Source: Terriglobia bacterium | Lineage (GTDB): Bacteria; Acidobacteriota; Terriglobia; Terriglobales; Acidobacteriaceae | Assembly: GCA_020072815.1 (NCBI GenBank) | Contig: JAIQGE010000008.1 | Location: 1-64,000 of the forward strand | Reading direction: 5' to 3' | Length of the DNA stretch: 64,000 bases | Made by a program: the position numbers and the translations under genes | Shown here: one piece after another, positions 1-9,073 of the stretch | How positions within the stretch are numbered: the first letter of the stretch is position 1 | How the letters are laid out: each line of letters begins with the position of its first letter | The notes under the pieces: model-generated | What the model saw: only the letters and a program-made list of their open reading frames with translations | Database searches by the model: none | Told to the model about the DNA's origin: nothing

Positions 1-1
1 T

Positions 2-3000
2 CCCAGCAACAAGATGACCCAGGTCACGAAGAGCTATGACCCGCCGCAATCTTCTACGGGTGTAATCTTCGGCAATGTGGTTACGGAAAAGCTCTACGAC
101 TGGGGGCCGGGCGGCCCTGGCTCCGGTCCAGGTGCCTTATTGCGCGAGACTGACACGGTCTATCAGTGGCAGAAGAACAGCTCTTATCTGACGGCGCACA
201 TAGTGGACTTGCCCGCTTCCACCGTGGTGATTGACCCGGTCGCAGCCAACAACACCAAATCTGGGTGCCCGATCAACGCCGCCGGCGGGACCGCATCGTG
301 CATCGCGGAAACGGACCCCTTTTACGACGAAGCCGCGTATCTTACCGCCAGCGGCATCACCACGCAGCACGTCGCGCCTCCGGCGGCGGTGCGCGGCAAC
401 CTGACCACCCTCAGCCATTGGCTGAACACCGCGAACAGCTTCGTTTCCAGCCACACCAACTGGTATGACACCGGCGAACCGTATCAGAACATTGACCCCT
501 TGGGGCACACCACCACCCTTACTTACGACTCGGCGTACGTGGGCGCGTACGTCACCCAGACCTGCTCGCCGCAAACCGGCACGGTCACCCACTGCGTCAT
601 TGGGACTTATGATTTCAACACCGGCCTGCTGACCAGCTTCACTGACCAAAACGGCCAGACCAGCAACTACGGCTACGACCTGATGTCCCGCATGACCTCG
701 GCGCAGGCGCCGCCTGACTTGGCCAACGGCAGCGCCCGCGCTACCACCAGCCTCAGTTACGCCACCACGTCTCTGCCCTGGTCGGTCACCCGCACCCGGT
801 CCATCACCAGCACGCTCACTGATTCAGCCACCAGCGTGTTTGACGGTCTGGGTCGCTCGAACAAGGGCCAGCATCCCATGCCCGGCGGCACGGCCACGGT
901 GGACACCGTCTACGACCCTGCAGGCCACGTCGCGTCCGTCACCAACCCGTATTTCAGCACCAGCGATCCCACCTACGGCATCACATCCATGCAGTACGAC
1001 GCGTTGGACCGGGTGACACACACCACTAAACAGGACGGCAGCATCAGCACCGTCTCCTATTCGGACAATTGCATCACTGTCACAGATGAAGCGGGCAAGC
1101 AGCGCCGTACGTGCTCCGATGCTCTCGGACGGCTGGCAGAAGTGGATGAACCAAGTACGGCTACTCTTCCGGCGCAGAACAATCACGCCACTATGCAGAC
1201 TGACGGAAACTTCGTTCTCTACAGTCCCACCAATACGGTGCTCTGGTCGACCGGGACGGCTGGTACGAATGCGCCTGGCCCGATTTATATGCAAGACGAC
1301 GGAAACCTGGTGTTGTATTTGTTCAAATGGCAAATAGGCACGTATGCCGCTCCGAGTCCCGGACCCTTCGCCCCTGCATCCTGCAGTATCGGAACGTACT
1401 TGATGGCGGGCCAGAGGCTCAATGCAAATCAGTGCATCTCCTCGCCCCACGGACAGTACATCCTCTTGATGGCAGGCGACGGCACTTTTTTCATTTACGA
1501 TTACGCCCACAATGTCGGCACGTGGGGGCCAGGAACATCCGGGCATCCAGGTGCCTATGCCATTCTGCAAACTGACGGTAATTTTGTCGTCTACGCCAGT
1601 AACGGTGTCGCTCTCTGGAGCAGCGGCACGTCGGGAACCAATGCCAACCGCCTGAATATGGAAGATGACGGACGCGTCATTATTTACAGGTCGGTGTGGA
1701 ACAGCGGCACCTCGACCGGTCAATTTAACTGGACACAGCTGGCTCATCCGAGTTGCGACGTGGGTATTGGCGTGGGTTGGACGGGCGTAATTGGAACGGG
1801 ATCGTGTATAGTTTCTCCCAATGGCCACTTTGAATTGCTGATGCAGAGCGACGGCAACCTGGTTATTAATGACCTTGCTCAGACTCCCGCAGCAACTCTT
1901 TGGTCCGCGGGGACTGGCATCACTGCGATATCGCCGGGGATCGCTATGCAAACGCTCTACCAGTATGACGCGCTCGGAGACCTGCTCCGAGTGGACCAGA
2001 AGGGTTCCGCGCCCTCGGACAGCACGCAGTGGCGTACGCGTCTGTTTACTTACGATTCTCTAGGACGGCTGCGGACAGCGCAGAATCCGGAGTCGGGGAC
2101 GATCAGCTACGCCTACGATAACGACAGCGAGCTGCTGATGAAGACCTCGCCTGCTCCGAACCAAACCGGCTCGGCCACCCAAACCATCAGCTACTGTTAT
2201 GACGAACTGCATCGTGTGACCAAGCGCGACTACGCAGCGCATACCTACGCGCCTCCGGCTTGCCCCATCACCACGGCGGTCGTGAGTTACACGTACGACG
2301 CGGGCACAAACGCCAACGGCAAGCTGACTCACTTGGTGGACCAGGCGGGGACGGCTGATTACTTTTACGATCCCCTGGGTCGCATGACGAGCGAGACGCG
2401 GGTGATCTCCGGCATCTCCAAATCGCTCAGCTACGGTTACAACCTGGACGGTTCGCTGAAGACCATGACGTATCCCAGCGGGCGCATTGTGACCTACACT
2501 CCTGATTCCGTGGGAAGGCCTGTCTCTACCGTAGACTCGAACGGCGCCAATTATGTGACCTCAGCGGCCTACAACGCCGCCAGCTCCCTGACCAGTTTAG
2601 TCAACGGCAACAGCACGTCTTTTGCGGGGATTACCAAGAGCTTCCTGTTCAACCCGCGCCTGCAGCTTTGCCGGATTACCGCGTACTCGTCGGGGTCTGT
2701 TCCAGGTTCCTGCACAGACGCGGCTAACCACGGCAACCTGATGGACCGGGGCTACAATTACAACTTGGGAGCCGGAGACAACGGCAACGTGATGGGCATA
2801 ACCAATTACCGGGACACGACGCGTTCCCAGTCGTTTATCTATGATGCGCTGAACCGGCTCACGTCCGGCTGGTCGGCGGCCAATACCGGAGCCATGTCCT
2901 GGGGTGAGACGTACTCGATTGATCCGTGGGGGAATTTGATGATCGCGCCCATGGCCAACAAGGCCAACGGCGGGAACTTCCAGCACGCCGGCGATTACCA

Positions 3001-4252
3001 GAACCATGCGGCCGGCTTGGGCTATGACGCTGTGGGAAATATGACCAATTACACCGCGCCTGGGCAGTTCGTTTACGACCAGGAGAACCGGCTCTTGTCC
3101 ACCGCAGGCATGACGTACACCTATGACGCTAATGACGAACGGGTCCTCAAGTCGAACACCAGCACCGGTGCTGCTCTGAAACGCTACTGGTCTGGTGCAG
3201 GCAATATCGTCGCTGAGGCGGACGGTTCCGGCACTCTCACCGCGGAATACATCTATTTCGGCGGCAAACGCGTGGCGCGCATTGATCTGCCGGCAAATTC
3301 CGTCCACTACTATCTCTCTGACCATTTGAGTTCAACCAGCGTCGTGGCCAGCTCGGCGGGAGCGATTGAGGAAGAATCGGATTACTATCCGTTTGGGACT
3401 GAGGTGGTTGTTAGCAGCACGGGAGGAAACAAATACAAGTTCACCGGTAAAGAACGGGATTTGGAGAGTGGACTGGATTACTTCAGAGCGAGGCACTACG
3501 GAAGCACGCTGGGACGGTTCATAAGTTCCGATCCGCTCGGCGGCTTACTTTTCGATCCGCAGAGTCTTAACAAGTACACATACGTCAGAAACAATGCGCT
3601 CCGCTACACCGATCCCACGGGGATGTACATCTGTGCGGACAGTGCGAAGTGTGATTCAAAACAGGACATCGCGTTCGAGAAAGCTCGGCAGAATGATCTG
3701 AAGTCCAAAGACGAGAACGTAGTGCGAGGAGCATCAGCCTACGGTGACAAGAACACAGATAACGGTACTACTGTCAAATTCGGCGATCCTGGAAAAGGAA
3801 ACGATGGTATTACGAAAAACGACCTTGGTGCTGATCCAAAAGACCCGAACAAGATCCGGGCAGTTGAAACAGTGACATTCAGGGACGGACTCAGCGGTGC
3901 GGCACTGGATGCGGCTGTAGGTCACGAAGGCAGTCATGTTGCGGATGCGCAAGACTTTGCAGCTTCGATTACTGCTGCTGGAGGATTCGACGCCTCCAAG
4001 AATCTGAGCAAGTATCAGACAGAGCTTAAGGCGTATGTGGTCACTCAGTCGATCATGTCTTCTGAAAACGAAAAACGGGGATACGGTAACTGCGGAATGC
4101 GAGACCCTTGCGCACTCGGAGTTGGCGTTAGTCCCACGCAGGCAAGAGACACCATCAATCGGTTGCTTGCTAATCCGGCGAATGGCTATGGCGGCATAAC
4201 GCCACAGAATCCCGGCCCGACGTTGTACCCGAGCCTCACACCTCCGAAGTAG
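2..4252 (+). CDS. RHS/YD-repeat protein with bulb-lectin insert (5' end outside window)
   Basis: The reading frame is open to the left edge, so the N terminus is missing. At least 1,412 residues are visible. Many YD repeats (for example YDSLGRLRTAQNPESGT) build the RHS shell. They are followed by the RHS core (FTGKERDLESGLDYF near 3440-3480, then NKYTYVRNNALRYTDPTG) that normally marks the boundary to a variable C-terminal toxin. Between about 1165 and 1950 the YD pattern is interrupted by repeated QxDGNxVxY motifs (QTDGNFVLY, QDDGNLVLY, QTDGNFVVY, QSDGNLVIN), the signature of GNA-type bulb lectins. The last ~215 residues follow DPTG and include GHEGSHVADA, an HExxH-like motif, so a metal-dependent C-terminal effector is possible but unproven. 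Known RHS proteins are secreted or surface-exposed and act in contact-dependent antagonism. The role here is inferred. Confidence 0.9.
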   Translation, partial: PSNKMTQVTKSYDPPQSSTGVIFGNVVTEKLYDWGPGGPGSGPGALLRETDTVYQWQKNSSYLTAHIVDLPASTVVIDPVAANNTKSGCPINAAGGTASCIAETDPFYDEAAYLTASGITTQHVAPPAAVRGNLTTLSHWLNTANSFVSSHTNWYDTGEPYQNIDPLGHTTTLTYDSAYVGAYVTQTCSPQTGTVTHCVIGTYDFNTGLLTSFTDQNGQTSNYGYDLMSRMTSAQAPPDLANGSARATTSLSYATTSLPWSVTRTRSITSTLTDSATSVFDGLGRSNKGQHPMPGGTATVDTVYDPAGHVASVTNPYFSTSDPTYGITSMQYDALDRVTHTTKQDGSISTVSYSDNCITVTDEAGKQRRTCSDALGRLAEVDEPSTATLPAQNNHATMQTDGNFVLYSPTNTVLWSTGTAGTNAPGPIYMQDDGNLVLYLFKWQIGTYAAPSPGPFAPASCSIGTYLMAGQRLNANQCISSPHGQYILLMAGDGTFFIYDYAHNVGTWGPGTSGHPGAYAILQTDGNFVVYASNGVALWSSGTSGTNANRLNMEDDGRVIIYRSVWNSGTSTGQFNWTQLAHPSCDVGIGVGWTGVIGTGSCIVSPNGHFELLMQSDGNLVINDLAQTPAATLWSAGTGITAISPGIAMQTLYQYDALGDLLRVDQKGSAPSDSTQWRTRLFTYDSLGRLRTAQNPESGTISYAYDNDSELLMKTSPAPNQTGSATQTISYCYDELHRVTKRDYAAHTYAPPACPITTAVVSYTYDAGTNANGKLTHLVDQAGTADYFYDPLGRMTSETRVISGISKSLSYGYNLDGSLKTMTYPSGRIVTYTPDSVGRPVSTVDSNGANYVTSAAYNAASSLTSLVNGNSTSFAGITKSFLFNPRLQLCRITAYSSGSVPGSCTDAANHGNLMDRGYNYNLGAGDNGNVMGITNYRDTTRSQSFIYDALNRLTSGWSAANTGAMSWGETYSIDPWGNLMIAPMANKANGGNFQHAGDYQNHAAGLGYDAVGNMTNYTAPGQFVYDQENRLLSTAGMTYTYDANDERVLKSNTSTGAALKRYWSGAGNIVAEADGSGTLTAEYIYFGGKRVARIDLPANSVHYYLSDHLSSTSVVASSAGAIEEESDYYPFGTEVVVSSTGGNKYKFTGKERDLESGLDYFRARHYGSTLGRFISSDPLGGLLFDPQSLNKYTYVRNNALRYTDPTGMYICADSAKCDSKQDIAFEKARQNDLKSKDENVVRGASAYGDKNTDNGTTVKFGDPGKGNDGITKNDLGADPKDPNKIRAVETVTFRDGLSGAALDAAVGHEGSHVADAQDFAASITAAGGFDASKNLSKYQTELKAYVVTQSIMSSENEKRGYGNCGMRDPCALGVGVSPTQARDTINRLLANPANGYGGITPQNPGPTLYPSLTPPK

Positions 4253-4258
4253 GAACGA

Positions 4259-4726
4259 GTGGACATGCAGATTCGAATGTTAGTAACGCTCTTCGTTTTG
4301 GTGGCATCAGCGTTTGCTCAGAGCAAGACGAGAACGACGAATGCCAGGCAATATCCCATTCTAACCCGCGCAGAGATGCCCACATATCCGCGCGTGGCGC
4401 TTGCTGCTCACATCAAGGGCTCAGTGACAATCCAAGTTACTGTCGAACGTGGTTCAGTCACCAATGTTCAGGTACAGTCATCGGGCAGTCCGTTTCTATC
4501 CAACCCGGCAGTAGAGAACGTGAAAACTTGGCAGTTTGAGCCGACCACTGATACTACGTTTCTTGTGACGTATGTGTATCAGATCAAGGGAAAAGAAACG
4601 CCAGTTTTGGAAAACCCCAAGATCGAACTGGTACTTCCGCGTCTAGTCAAAGTGACCGCCAGGCCAACCAAGCCCACATGCAGCGATTGCCGTGCTCAGC
4701 GTCAAGGTCCTGCACAACCAGACTGA
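4259..4726 (+). CDS. Exported TonB C-terminal-domain protein with a chimeric tail
   Basis: GTG start at 4259, five bases after an AGGA sequence; ATG at 4265 is an alternative. A signal peptide (MLVTLFVLVASAFAQ) is followed by a TonB C-terminal fold: a YPRVALAAHIKGSVTIQVTV segment and the typical VKTWQFEP motif. Such stand-alone TonB-box proteins are common in acidobacteria, and their substrate is usually unknown. The natural C terminus is probably near PTKPTCSDC. The last dozen residues are read from the start of the RHS remnant that follows, so the end looks fused by rearrangement. It lies six bases after the RHS gene and could be co-transcribed with it. An immunity role is possible but nothing in the sequence shows it. 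Confidence 0.7.
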   Translation: MDMQIRMLVTLFVLVASAFAQSKTRTTNARQYPILTRAEMPTYPRVALAAHIKGSVTIQVTVERGSVTNVQVQSSGSPFLSNPAVENVKTWQFEPTTDTTFLVTYVYQIKGKETPVLENPKIELVLPRLVKVTARPTKPTCSDCRAQRQGPAQPD

Positions 4727-5228
4727 GTACTGGGGCAACTCGTACGCTTATGACGCCCGGGGTAACCTGCTGCAGAAGACTGTGACCAAGTGCGGCGCGG
4801 AGAACATGTTGTTGACCGCGGACGCGCATAACTGGATCCGCGCCACCAGCCTGCCGGACTATCTGTATGACGCGGCTGAGAACATGACGCACGACGCCAC
4901 GGCCAATCTGGATTACACCTTCGACCAGGCAAACCGCATCACTGGCGCCGGCGGCTACACCTACACTTACGACGCCGACGGCAACCGGGTGAAGAAGTCG
5001 AACGGCGCTGGGGCGTCGGCGGGGACGTTGTACTAGTACATGACGCCAGGGATCGTGGCGGAGTCAGACTAGGCGGGGACGCTCAAGAGCGAGTACGTGA
5101 TCTTTGGCGGCGAGCGCGTAGCCCGCCGCGATCTGGTCGCGCCCACGGGAGTGTTCTACTACTTCTCTGACCACCTGAAGATCGCGTCGGTGGTTTGTCC
5201 CGGCAATGGCCAACAGGAGCCGGGCTAA
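4692..5228 (+). pseudogene. Decayed RHS/YD-repeat fragment
   Basis: One frame reads YD repeats (YAYDARGNLLQKTV, YTYTYDADGNRVKKS) and then YVIFGGERVARRDL and FYYFSDHL. These match segments of the full RHS protein upstream (YIYFGGKRVARIDL, HYYLSDHL). TAG stops at 5034-5036 and 5070-5072 interrupt it, and a TAA ends it at 5226-5228 before the RHS core is reached. There is no N-terminal region and no toxin domain. It is therefore a displaced or degenerate RHS segment, not a working gene. Confidence 0.8.
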
Positions 5229-5325
5229 ACCTAGGAAAAGTAAGCGAGAGAACGAGCTTGACTGTCTGCCCAGGCAGAGCGTCACTGTGTAGTGCCCCCA
5301 TATGCATTAAGGATGTGACCTAAAA

Positions 5326-5784
5326 GTGGAAGTCTCTGAACAGCTCAAAATTCTGCCCGGAATGGCCAAAACTGCCCTGCGTAAGCAGTGGCAGGAACTC
5401 TTCAATAAAGACGCACCAAAGCGTCTCCGCAAGGAAATAATGCTCCGCATCCTCGCGTACAGAATTCAGGAGGAAGCCTACGGCGGCCTCAATCCCAAGA
5501 TCCGCAAACGGCTTCACCAGATCGCGAGTTCCATGAGCAGCAACCCGAAGGCCGCCATCGCAGACACTGCCCGAGCCAAACCGGGAACCCGCCTGATCCG
5601 CTCATGGCAGGGCAAGACTCACACCGTGACCATCGAGGAATCGGGCTATCAATACCAGGGTCGCCGATACCGGAGCCTATCGGAAATCGCCCGGCTGATC
5701 ACCGGCACTCGCTGGTCGGGGCCGCTCTTCTTCGGCTTGAAGGCCGGAGCTTCCAAGGGCACAGGTGCAGCAAATGGCCGCTGA
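5326..5784 (+). CDS. DUF2924 family protein, partner of serine recombinase
   Basis: 152 residues from a GTG start. The protein has the features of DUF2924: a helical N half (RKQWQELFNKDAPKRLRKEI, then LAYRIQEEAYGGL), a middle with PGTRLIRSWQGKTHTVTI, and a C-terminal YQGRRYRSLSEIARLITGTRWSGPLFFGL. The family is routinely encoded directly upstream of large serine recombinases in phages and genomic islands; its biochemical role is not established. The C-terminal half resembles a small DNA-binding module, which is an inference. It overlaps the start of the recombinase gene, so the two are very likely translated as one unit. There is no clear Shine-Dalgarno sequence. Confidence 0.85.
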   Translation: MEVSEQLKILPGMAKTALRKQWQELFNKDAPKRLRKEIMLRILAYRIQEEAYGGLNPKIRKRLHQIASSMSSNPKAAIADTARAKPGTRLIRSWQGKTHTVTIEESGYQYQGRRYRSLSEIARLITGTRWSGPLFFGLKAGASKGTGAANGR

Positions 5785-7528
5785 GAACAAATCTGTGATC
5801 CGCTGCGCCATTTACACTCGGAAATCTTCCGAAGAAGGTCTGGAACAATCCTTCAATTCCCTGGAAGCCCAGCGCGAGGCATGTGAGGCATACATTGCCA
5901 GTCAACGTCACGAGCGCTGGCGTTGCCTGGGGAACCACTATGATGACGGTGGTTACTCTGGCGGATCCATGGAGCGCCCTGCCCTTCGTCAGTTGCTGGC
6001 TGATATCGATGCCGGGAGGGTCGATACCGTAGTCGTTTACAAAGTGGACCGCCTGACCCGATCTCTGGCCGACTTTGCCAAGATCATCGAACGCTTCGAT
6101 GCCAGGCAGGTCAGTTTCGTCTCCGTTACCCAGCAATTCAATACCACCAGCTCCATGGGACGCCTGACACTCAACGTCCTGCTCTCCTTCGCGCAGTTCG
6201 AGCGTGAGGTCACCGGTGAGCGCATTCGCGACAAGATTGCTGCCTCAAAACGAAAAGGCATGTGGATGGGCGGCCGGGTCCCTGTCGGTTATGACGTCAA
6301 GGAACACAAGCTCATCGTCAATGTGTCTGAGGCCGATCAGGTCAGGAAGATCTTCCGGTTGTATCTGAAACTTGGCTGCGTCGCCAAGCTGAAGGCCCGA
6401 CTCGACCGAGATGGAATTAAGAGCAAAACGCGGCTAAGCGCGTCGGGGGTGAAGTCGGGTGGCATGTCTTATTCCCGTGGCGCCCTTTACACCCTTTTGC
6501 AAAACCGCATTTACCTCGGCAAGATCCCTCATCGTGACGCAACATACCCGGGCGATCACGCCGCGATCATCCCCCAGGAACTATGGGACAAAGTGCAAGA
6601 TCGGCTCAGAATCAATAACAAGGTCCGTCGCAATGGTGGCAATGCAAAGTCTCCGAGTCTATTGGTAGGGCTGCTCTACGACGATCAGGGCAACCGGTCT
6701 ACTCCCTCGCATGCGGTGAAGAGCGGTAAACGGTATCGCTACTATGTTTCGCAGGTCGTAATTCATCATCGAATGGCTGCCAAGGGCGGTCCGACCAGGA
6801 TCCCGGCAGAGGAAATAGAGGGTCTTGTCTGCCGCAGGATCCAGTCCCTTCTAAGTTCACCCGAACAACTGCTCCAGTCAATTGGCATTGAGTCGGACGG
6901 TGCTGCGATCAGCAAATCGTTGATCACCGCCGGGAAGCACCTAGCAAAGAGCTGGCAGGCCAAATCGCCAGCTGAACATCGGGAGTTCTTGAGAGGCGTG
7001 ATCGAGCGAATCGTTGTACATGAGACCAGCTTGGAGGTAGCGATAATCCAGGCCGCGCTACGCGAAGCGTTGCTGGGTGCTCCTTCAACTCGTCTCACGG
7101 AGCGGGAACACCCCGTTCAACGGCGAATGCGGGATGTCTTTAAACTCAAGATCGACGCGATATTGAAGCGCTGCGGCGGTGAAGTCCGGCTACTTGTCCC
7201 GCCAGACTTCGCAACTGAAGCACCCTCGCGACCCGTTCCATCGCTGATCAAAGCCGTCGCCCGCGCCCATCAATGGCCTGAAAAGATCATCCGCGAAGGG
7301 CTGGCGAGCCTGCGATCGATCGCCCAACTGACGGGTCTCGATGAGCACTATGCCGGTCGAATTCTAAACTGCGCATTCCTCGCCCCTGACATTGTAGAAG
7401 CCATTCTCGACGGACGTCAGCCCGCAGATCTGACCGTCCAGAAATTACTGCGCGGTTTACCGCTGGCCTGGTCCGAGCAACGTAAGCAGCTGGGCTTCCC
7501 GCAAACAGCGTCACCGCGGGATAGATAA
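5774..7528 (+). CDS. Large serine recombinase / site-specific integrase
   Basis: About 584 residues; ATG at 5774 is preferred over GTG at 5765. The N-terminal resolvase domain carries the nucleophile motif YTRKSS, then DGGYSGGSMERP, VYKVDRLTRS and FAQFEREVTGERIRDKI, all typical of catalytic serine recombinases. A recombinase domain follows (YTLLQNRIYLGKIPHRDATY). The usual Cys4 zinc ribbon is not visible: LLVGLLYDDQGN occupies the position without cysteine pairs. The C-terminal third is helical and ends with SEQRKQLGF. Such enzymes integrate and excise phages or islands by double-strand exchange at att sites. It forms a unit with DUF2924 and marks the left part of the accessory region. No att repeat could be assigned by eye. 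Confidence 0.93.
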   Translation: MAAENKSVIRCAIYTRKSSEEGLEQSFNSLEAQREACEAYIASQRHERWRCLGNHYDDGGYSGGSMERPALRQLLADIDAGRVDTVVVYKVDRLTRSLADFAKIIERFDARQVSFVSVTQQFNTTSSMGRLTLNVLLSFAQFEREVTGERIRDKIAASKRKGMWMGGRVPVGYDVKEHKLIVNVSEADQVRKIFRLYLKLGCVAKLKARLDRDGIKSKTRLSASGVKSGGMSYSRGALYTLLQNRIYLGKIPHRDATYPGDHAAIIPQELWDKVQDRLRINNKVRRNGGNAKSPSLLVGLLYDDQGNRSTPSHAVKSGKRYRYYVSQVVIHHRMAAKGGPTRIPAEEIEGLVCRRIQSLLSSPEQLLQSIGIESDGAAISKSLITAGKHLAKSWQAKSPAEHREFLRGVIERIVVHETSLEVAIIQAALREALLGAPSTRLTEREHPVQRRMRDVFKLKIDAILKRCGGEVRLLVPPDFATEAPSRPVPSLIKAVARAHQWPEKIIREGLASLRSIAQLTGLDEHYAGRILNCAFLAPDIVEAILDGRQPADLTVQKLLRGLPLAWSEQRKQLGFPQTASPRDR

Positions 7529-8363
7529 GGCCATACATCAACTGTTGTAGAGGAGACGGTGCTTCAGTCCCAGAGAACTGCTTCAGAGCAGGCGGCGCTT
7601 CAGACACTGTAGAACCTCAGCAGAAAAAGATGCGCAAGGATATCAAAACCCCGCGGTGAAATAAAATACCCAACTCAGACCCGGCAAGCTCTTGCAGTAC
7701 ACCGTGCAGTGGGCTGCCTTGGCCCAAATCCTCGTTCAGCTGAGATAGCGTCCAGTTCTCGTAATCGACTTGTGCCCTGGTCTTGGTGAAAGCTGTTGGT
7801 GGCCTGATTGATATCCAGGATTTCATATGCCGCCAGGCCATGAGTTGTCTTGTCGGTTTGCTGCGGACCCTCCTGATGTAGGAGGGCAATGTTGCGGAAA
7901 TGGCAGATTGTAAGAGGCTTGAAGCATTGCCCTGAAGTGCCGGGGCTTTTGTAGCCGTTGTGATTCGCCTGGCACGCTTGTGGGAAAGTAGCCAGCGAGC
8001 AAAGCTTAAACAAGCTCGACGGCGAGGTCGGGCCTAGATCCTGCAGCTTGCCCTGCCGAGAAACCGACAATGCAAGAACTTGCAATTGGCAGAATCTTGC
8101 AAATTGAAATAATGAATCAGTCAATGCAATTCTACTTGAAGAATCTTTGGCGCGAGAGTATCGTTGTCAACTACATCCCCTTGGAACTGGCCGGGCTCCA
8201 CACAAGAGTTTTTCCGGATTACCCTGCTTGGTGATTTCCCAATTGGTCCAATATCGGACTCGTAGCGTCTTAGGCCATAAGAAGTGAAGTAGGTCCCCCT
8301 AACCAGGTTTCAGGATTTAGCAAAACTGAGATGCTCATTCCCTTGTACGGAGGAGGAGAAGCT
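7529..8363. other. Stretch without a supportable gene, upstream of the TerY-P operon
   Basis: About 835 bases. Reading frames of 90 and 149 codons exist on the minus strand (7617-7889, 7675-8124), but they overlap each other, lack clear ribosome binding sites and match no family I know. They may be a degraded gene. The right half holds TTGCAA-type repeats (see the inverted repeat at 8071). A purine-rich GGAGGAGGAGA at 8349-8359 is the ribosome binding site of the VWA gene. Confidence 0.5.
8071..8084. promoter_or_regulatory. Inverted repeat TGCAAG-AA-CTTGCA, possible operator
   Basis: Six-base arms around a two-base centre, followed by a third TTGCAA copy at about 8097-8102. It lies about 280 bases upstream of the VWA-PP2C-kinase operon in a region without genes. 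A role as repressor site for that operon is only inferred. Confidence 0.25.
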
Positions 8364-9056
8364 ATGTCCAGCCTTGCAGATCGAATCGAGATCGGTAATC
8401 CGACCCAGCCGCATTGTGCAACGGTTCTTTTGCTCGACGTTTCAGGATCTATGGATGGCGAGAAGATTTCTCAGCTTAACCATGGGCTGCAGGTTTTCAA
8501 GGAAGAGATATCCAAGGACGACCTAGCCAGCAAGCGCGTCGATCTAGCCGTGATTTCCTTTGGGCAAACGGTCCAGGTGGTGCACGGCTTCAGCAACATA
8601 GACGATTTTGAGCCGACGGTCCTGACCGCGAACGGGGCTACGCCCATGGGGGCGGCGATTCTTACGGCGGCCGACATGATCGAGCAGCGAAAACAGCAAT
8701 ACAAATCGCAGGGCATCGATTATTACCGGCCCTGGATTTTCATGATCACTGACGGCGCTCCCACGGATATGCAGGTTGGCGATTCAACCTGGAACAAGGT
8801 ACTGCAGTGTGTTCATGAGGGTGAATCCGGCAAGAAGTTCATGTTCTTCGCGGTAGCGGTGGACTCCGCTGAAACCCATCTCTTGGCCCAGATTGCGCCT
8901 CCCAACCGTCCTCCGGTGCGTCTGGTGGGGACGAAGTTCAAAGAGATGTTTCAGTGGCTGTCAAAGAGCCAGGCCAAAGTTTCGTCGTCCAAGATCAATG
9001 ACACGGTGGCTCTGGAGAACCCGGTTGCTGCCGGCTGGGGCGCGGCGTCGACTTAG
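8364..9056 (+). CDS. TerY-like von Willebrand A domain protein (TerY-P triad)
   Basis: 230 residues from ATG 8364, chosen because GGAGGAGGAGA lies directly upstream; an in-frame ATG at 8331 has no such site. A single VWA domain fills the protein, with a complete MIDAS: LLLDVSGSMDG (DxSxS), the threonine in NGATPMGAAI, and MITDGAPTDM. In TerY-P triads, described from comparative genomics of tellurium-resistance and stress systems, this protein is encoded with a PP2C phosphatase and a Ser/Thr kinase. The VWA domain is thought to be a metal-dependent scaffold. Both partners follow immediately here. Cytoplasmic: no signal peptide or membrane segment. Confidence 0.92.
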   Translation: MSSLADRIEIGNPTQPHCATVLLLDVSGSMDGEKISQLNHGLQVFKEEISKDDLASKRVDLAVISFGQTVQVVHGFSNIDDFEPTVLTANGATPMGAAILTAADMIEQRKQQYKSQGIDYYRPWIFMITDGAPTDMQVGDSTWNKVLQCVHEGESGKKFMFFAVAVDSAETHLLAQIAPPNRPPVRLVGTKFKEMFQWLSKSQAKVSSSKINDTVALENPVAAGWGAAST

Positions 9057-9073
9057 TCGCGGCGGTGTGTGCA

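Noticed and set aside
824-1951. 375-codon minus-strand frame opposite the RHS lectin insert
   Set aside because: Shadow of the RHS frame; no family similarity.
7675-8124. 149-codon minus-strand frame before the TerY-P operon
   Set aside because: No binding site, overlaps another frame, no known family; could at most be a gene remnant.
5200-8300. att repeat of the tRNA-Ser 3' end near the recombinase
   Set aside because: No copy of GGGATTCGAACCCC-like sequence was found there by eye.
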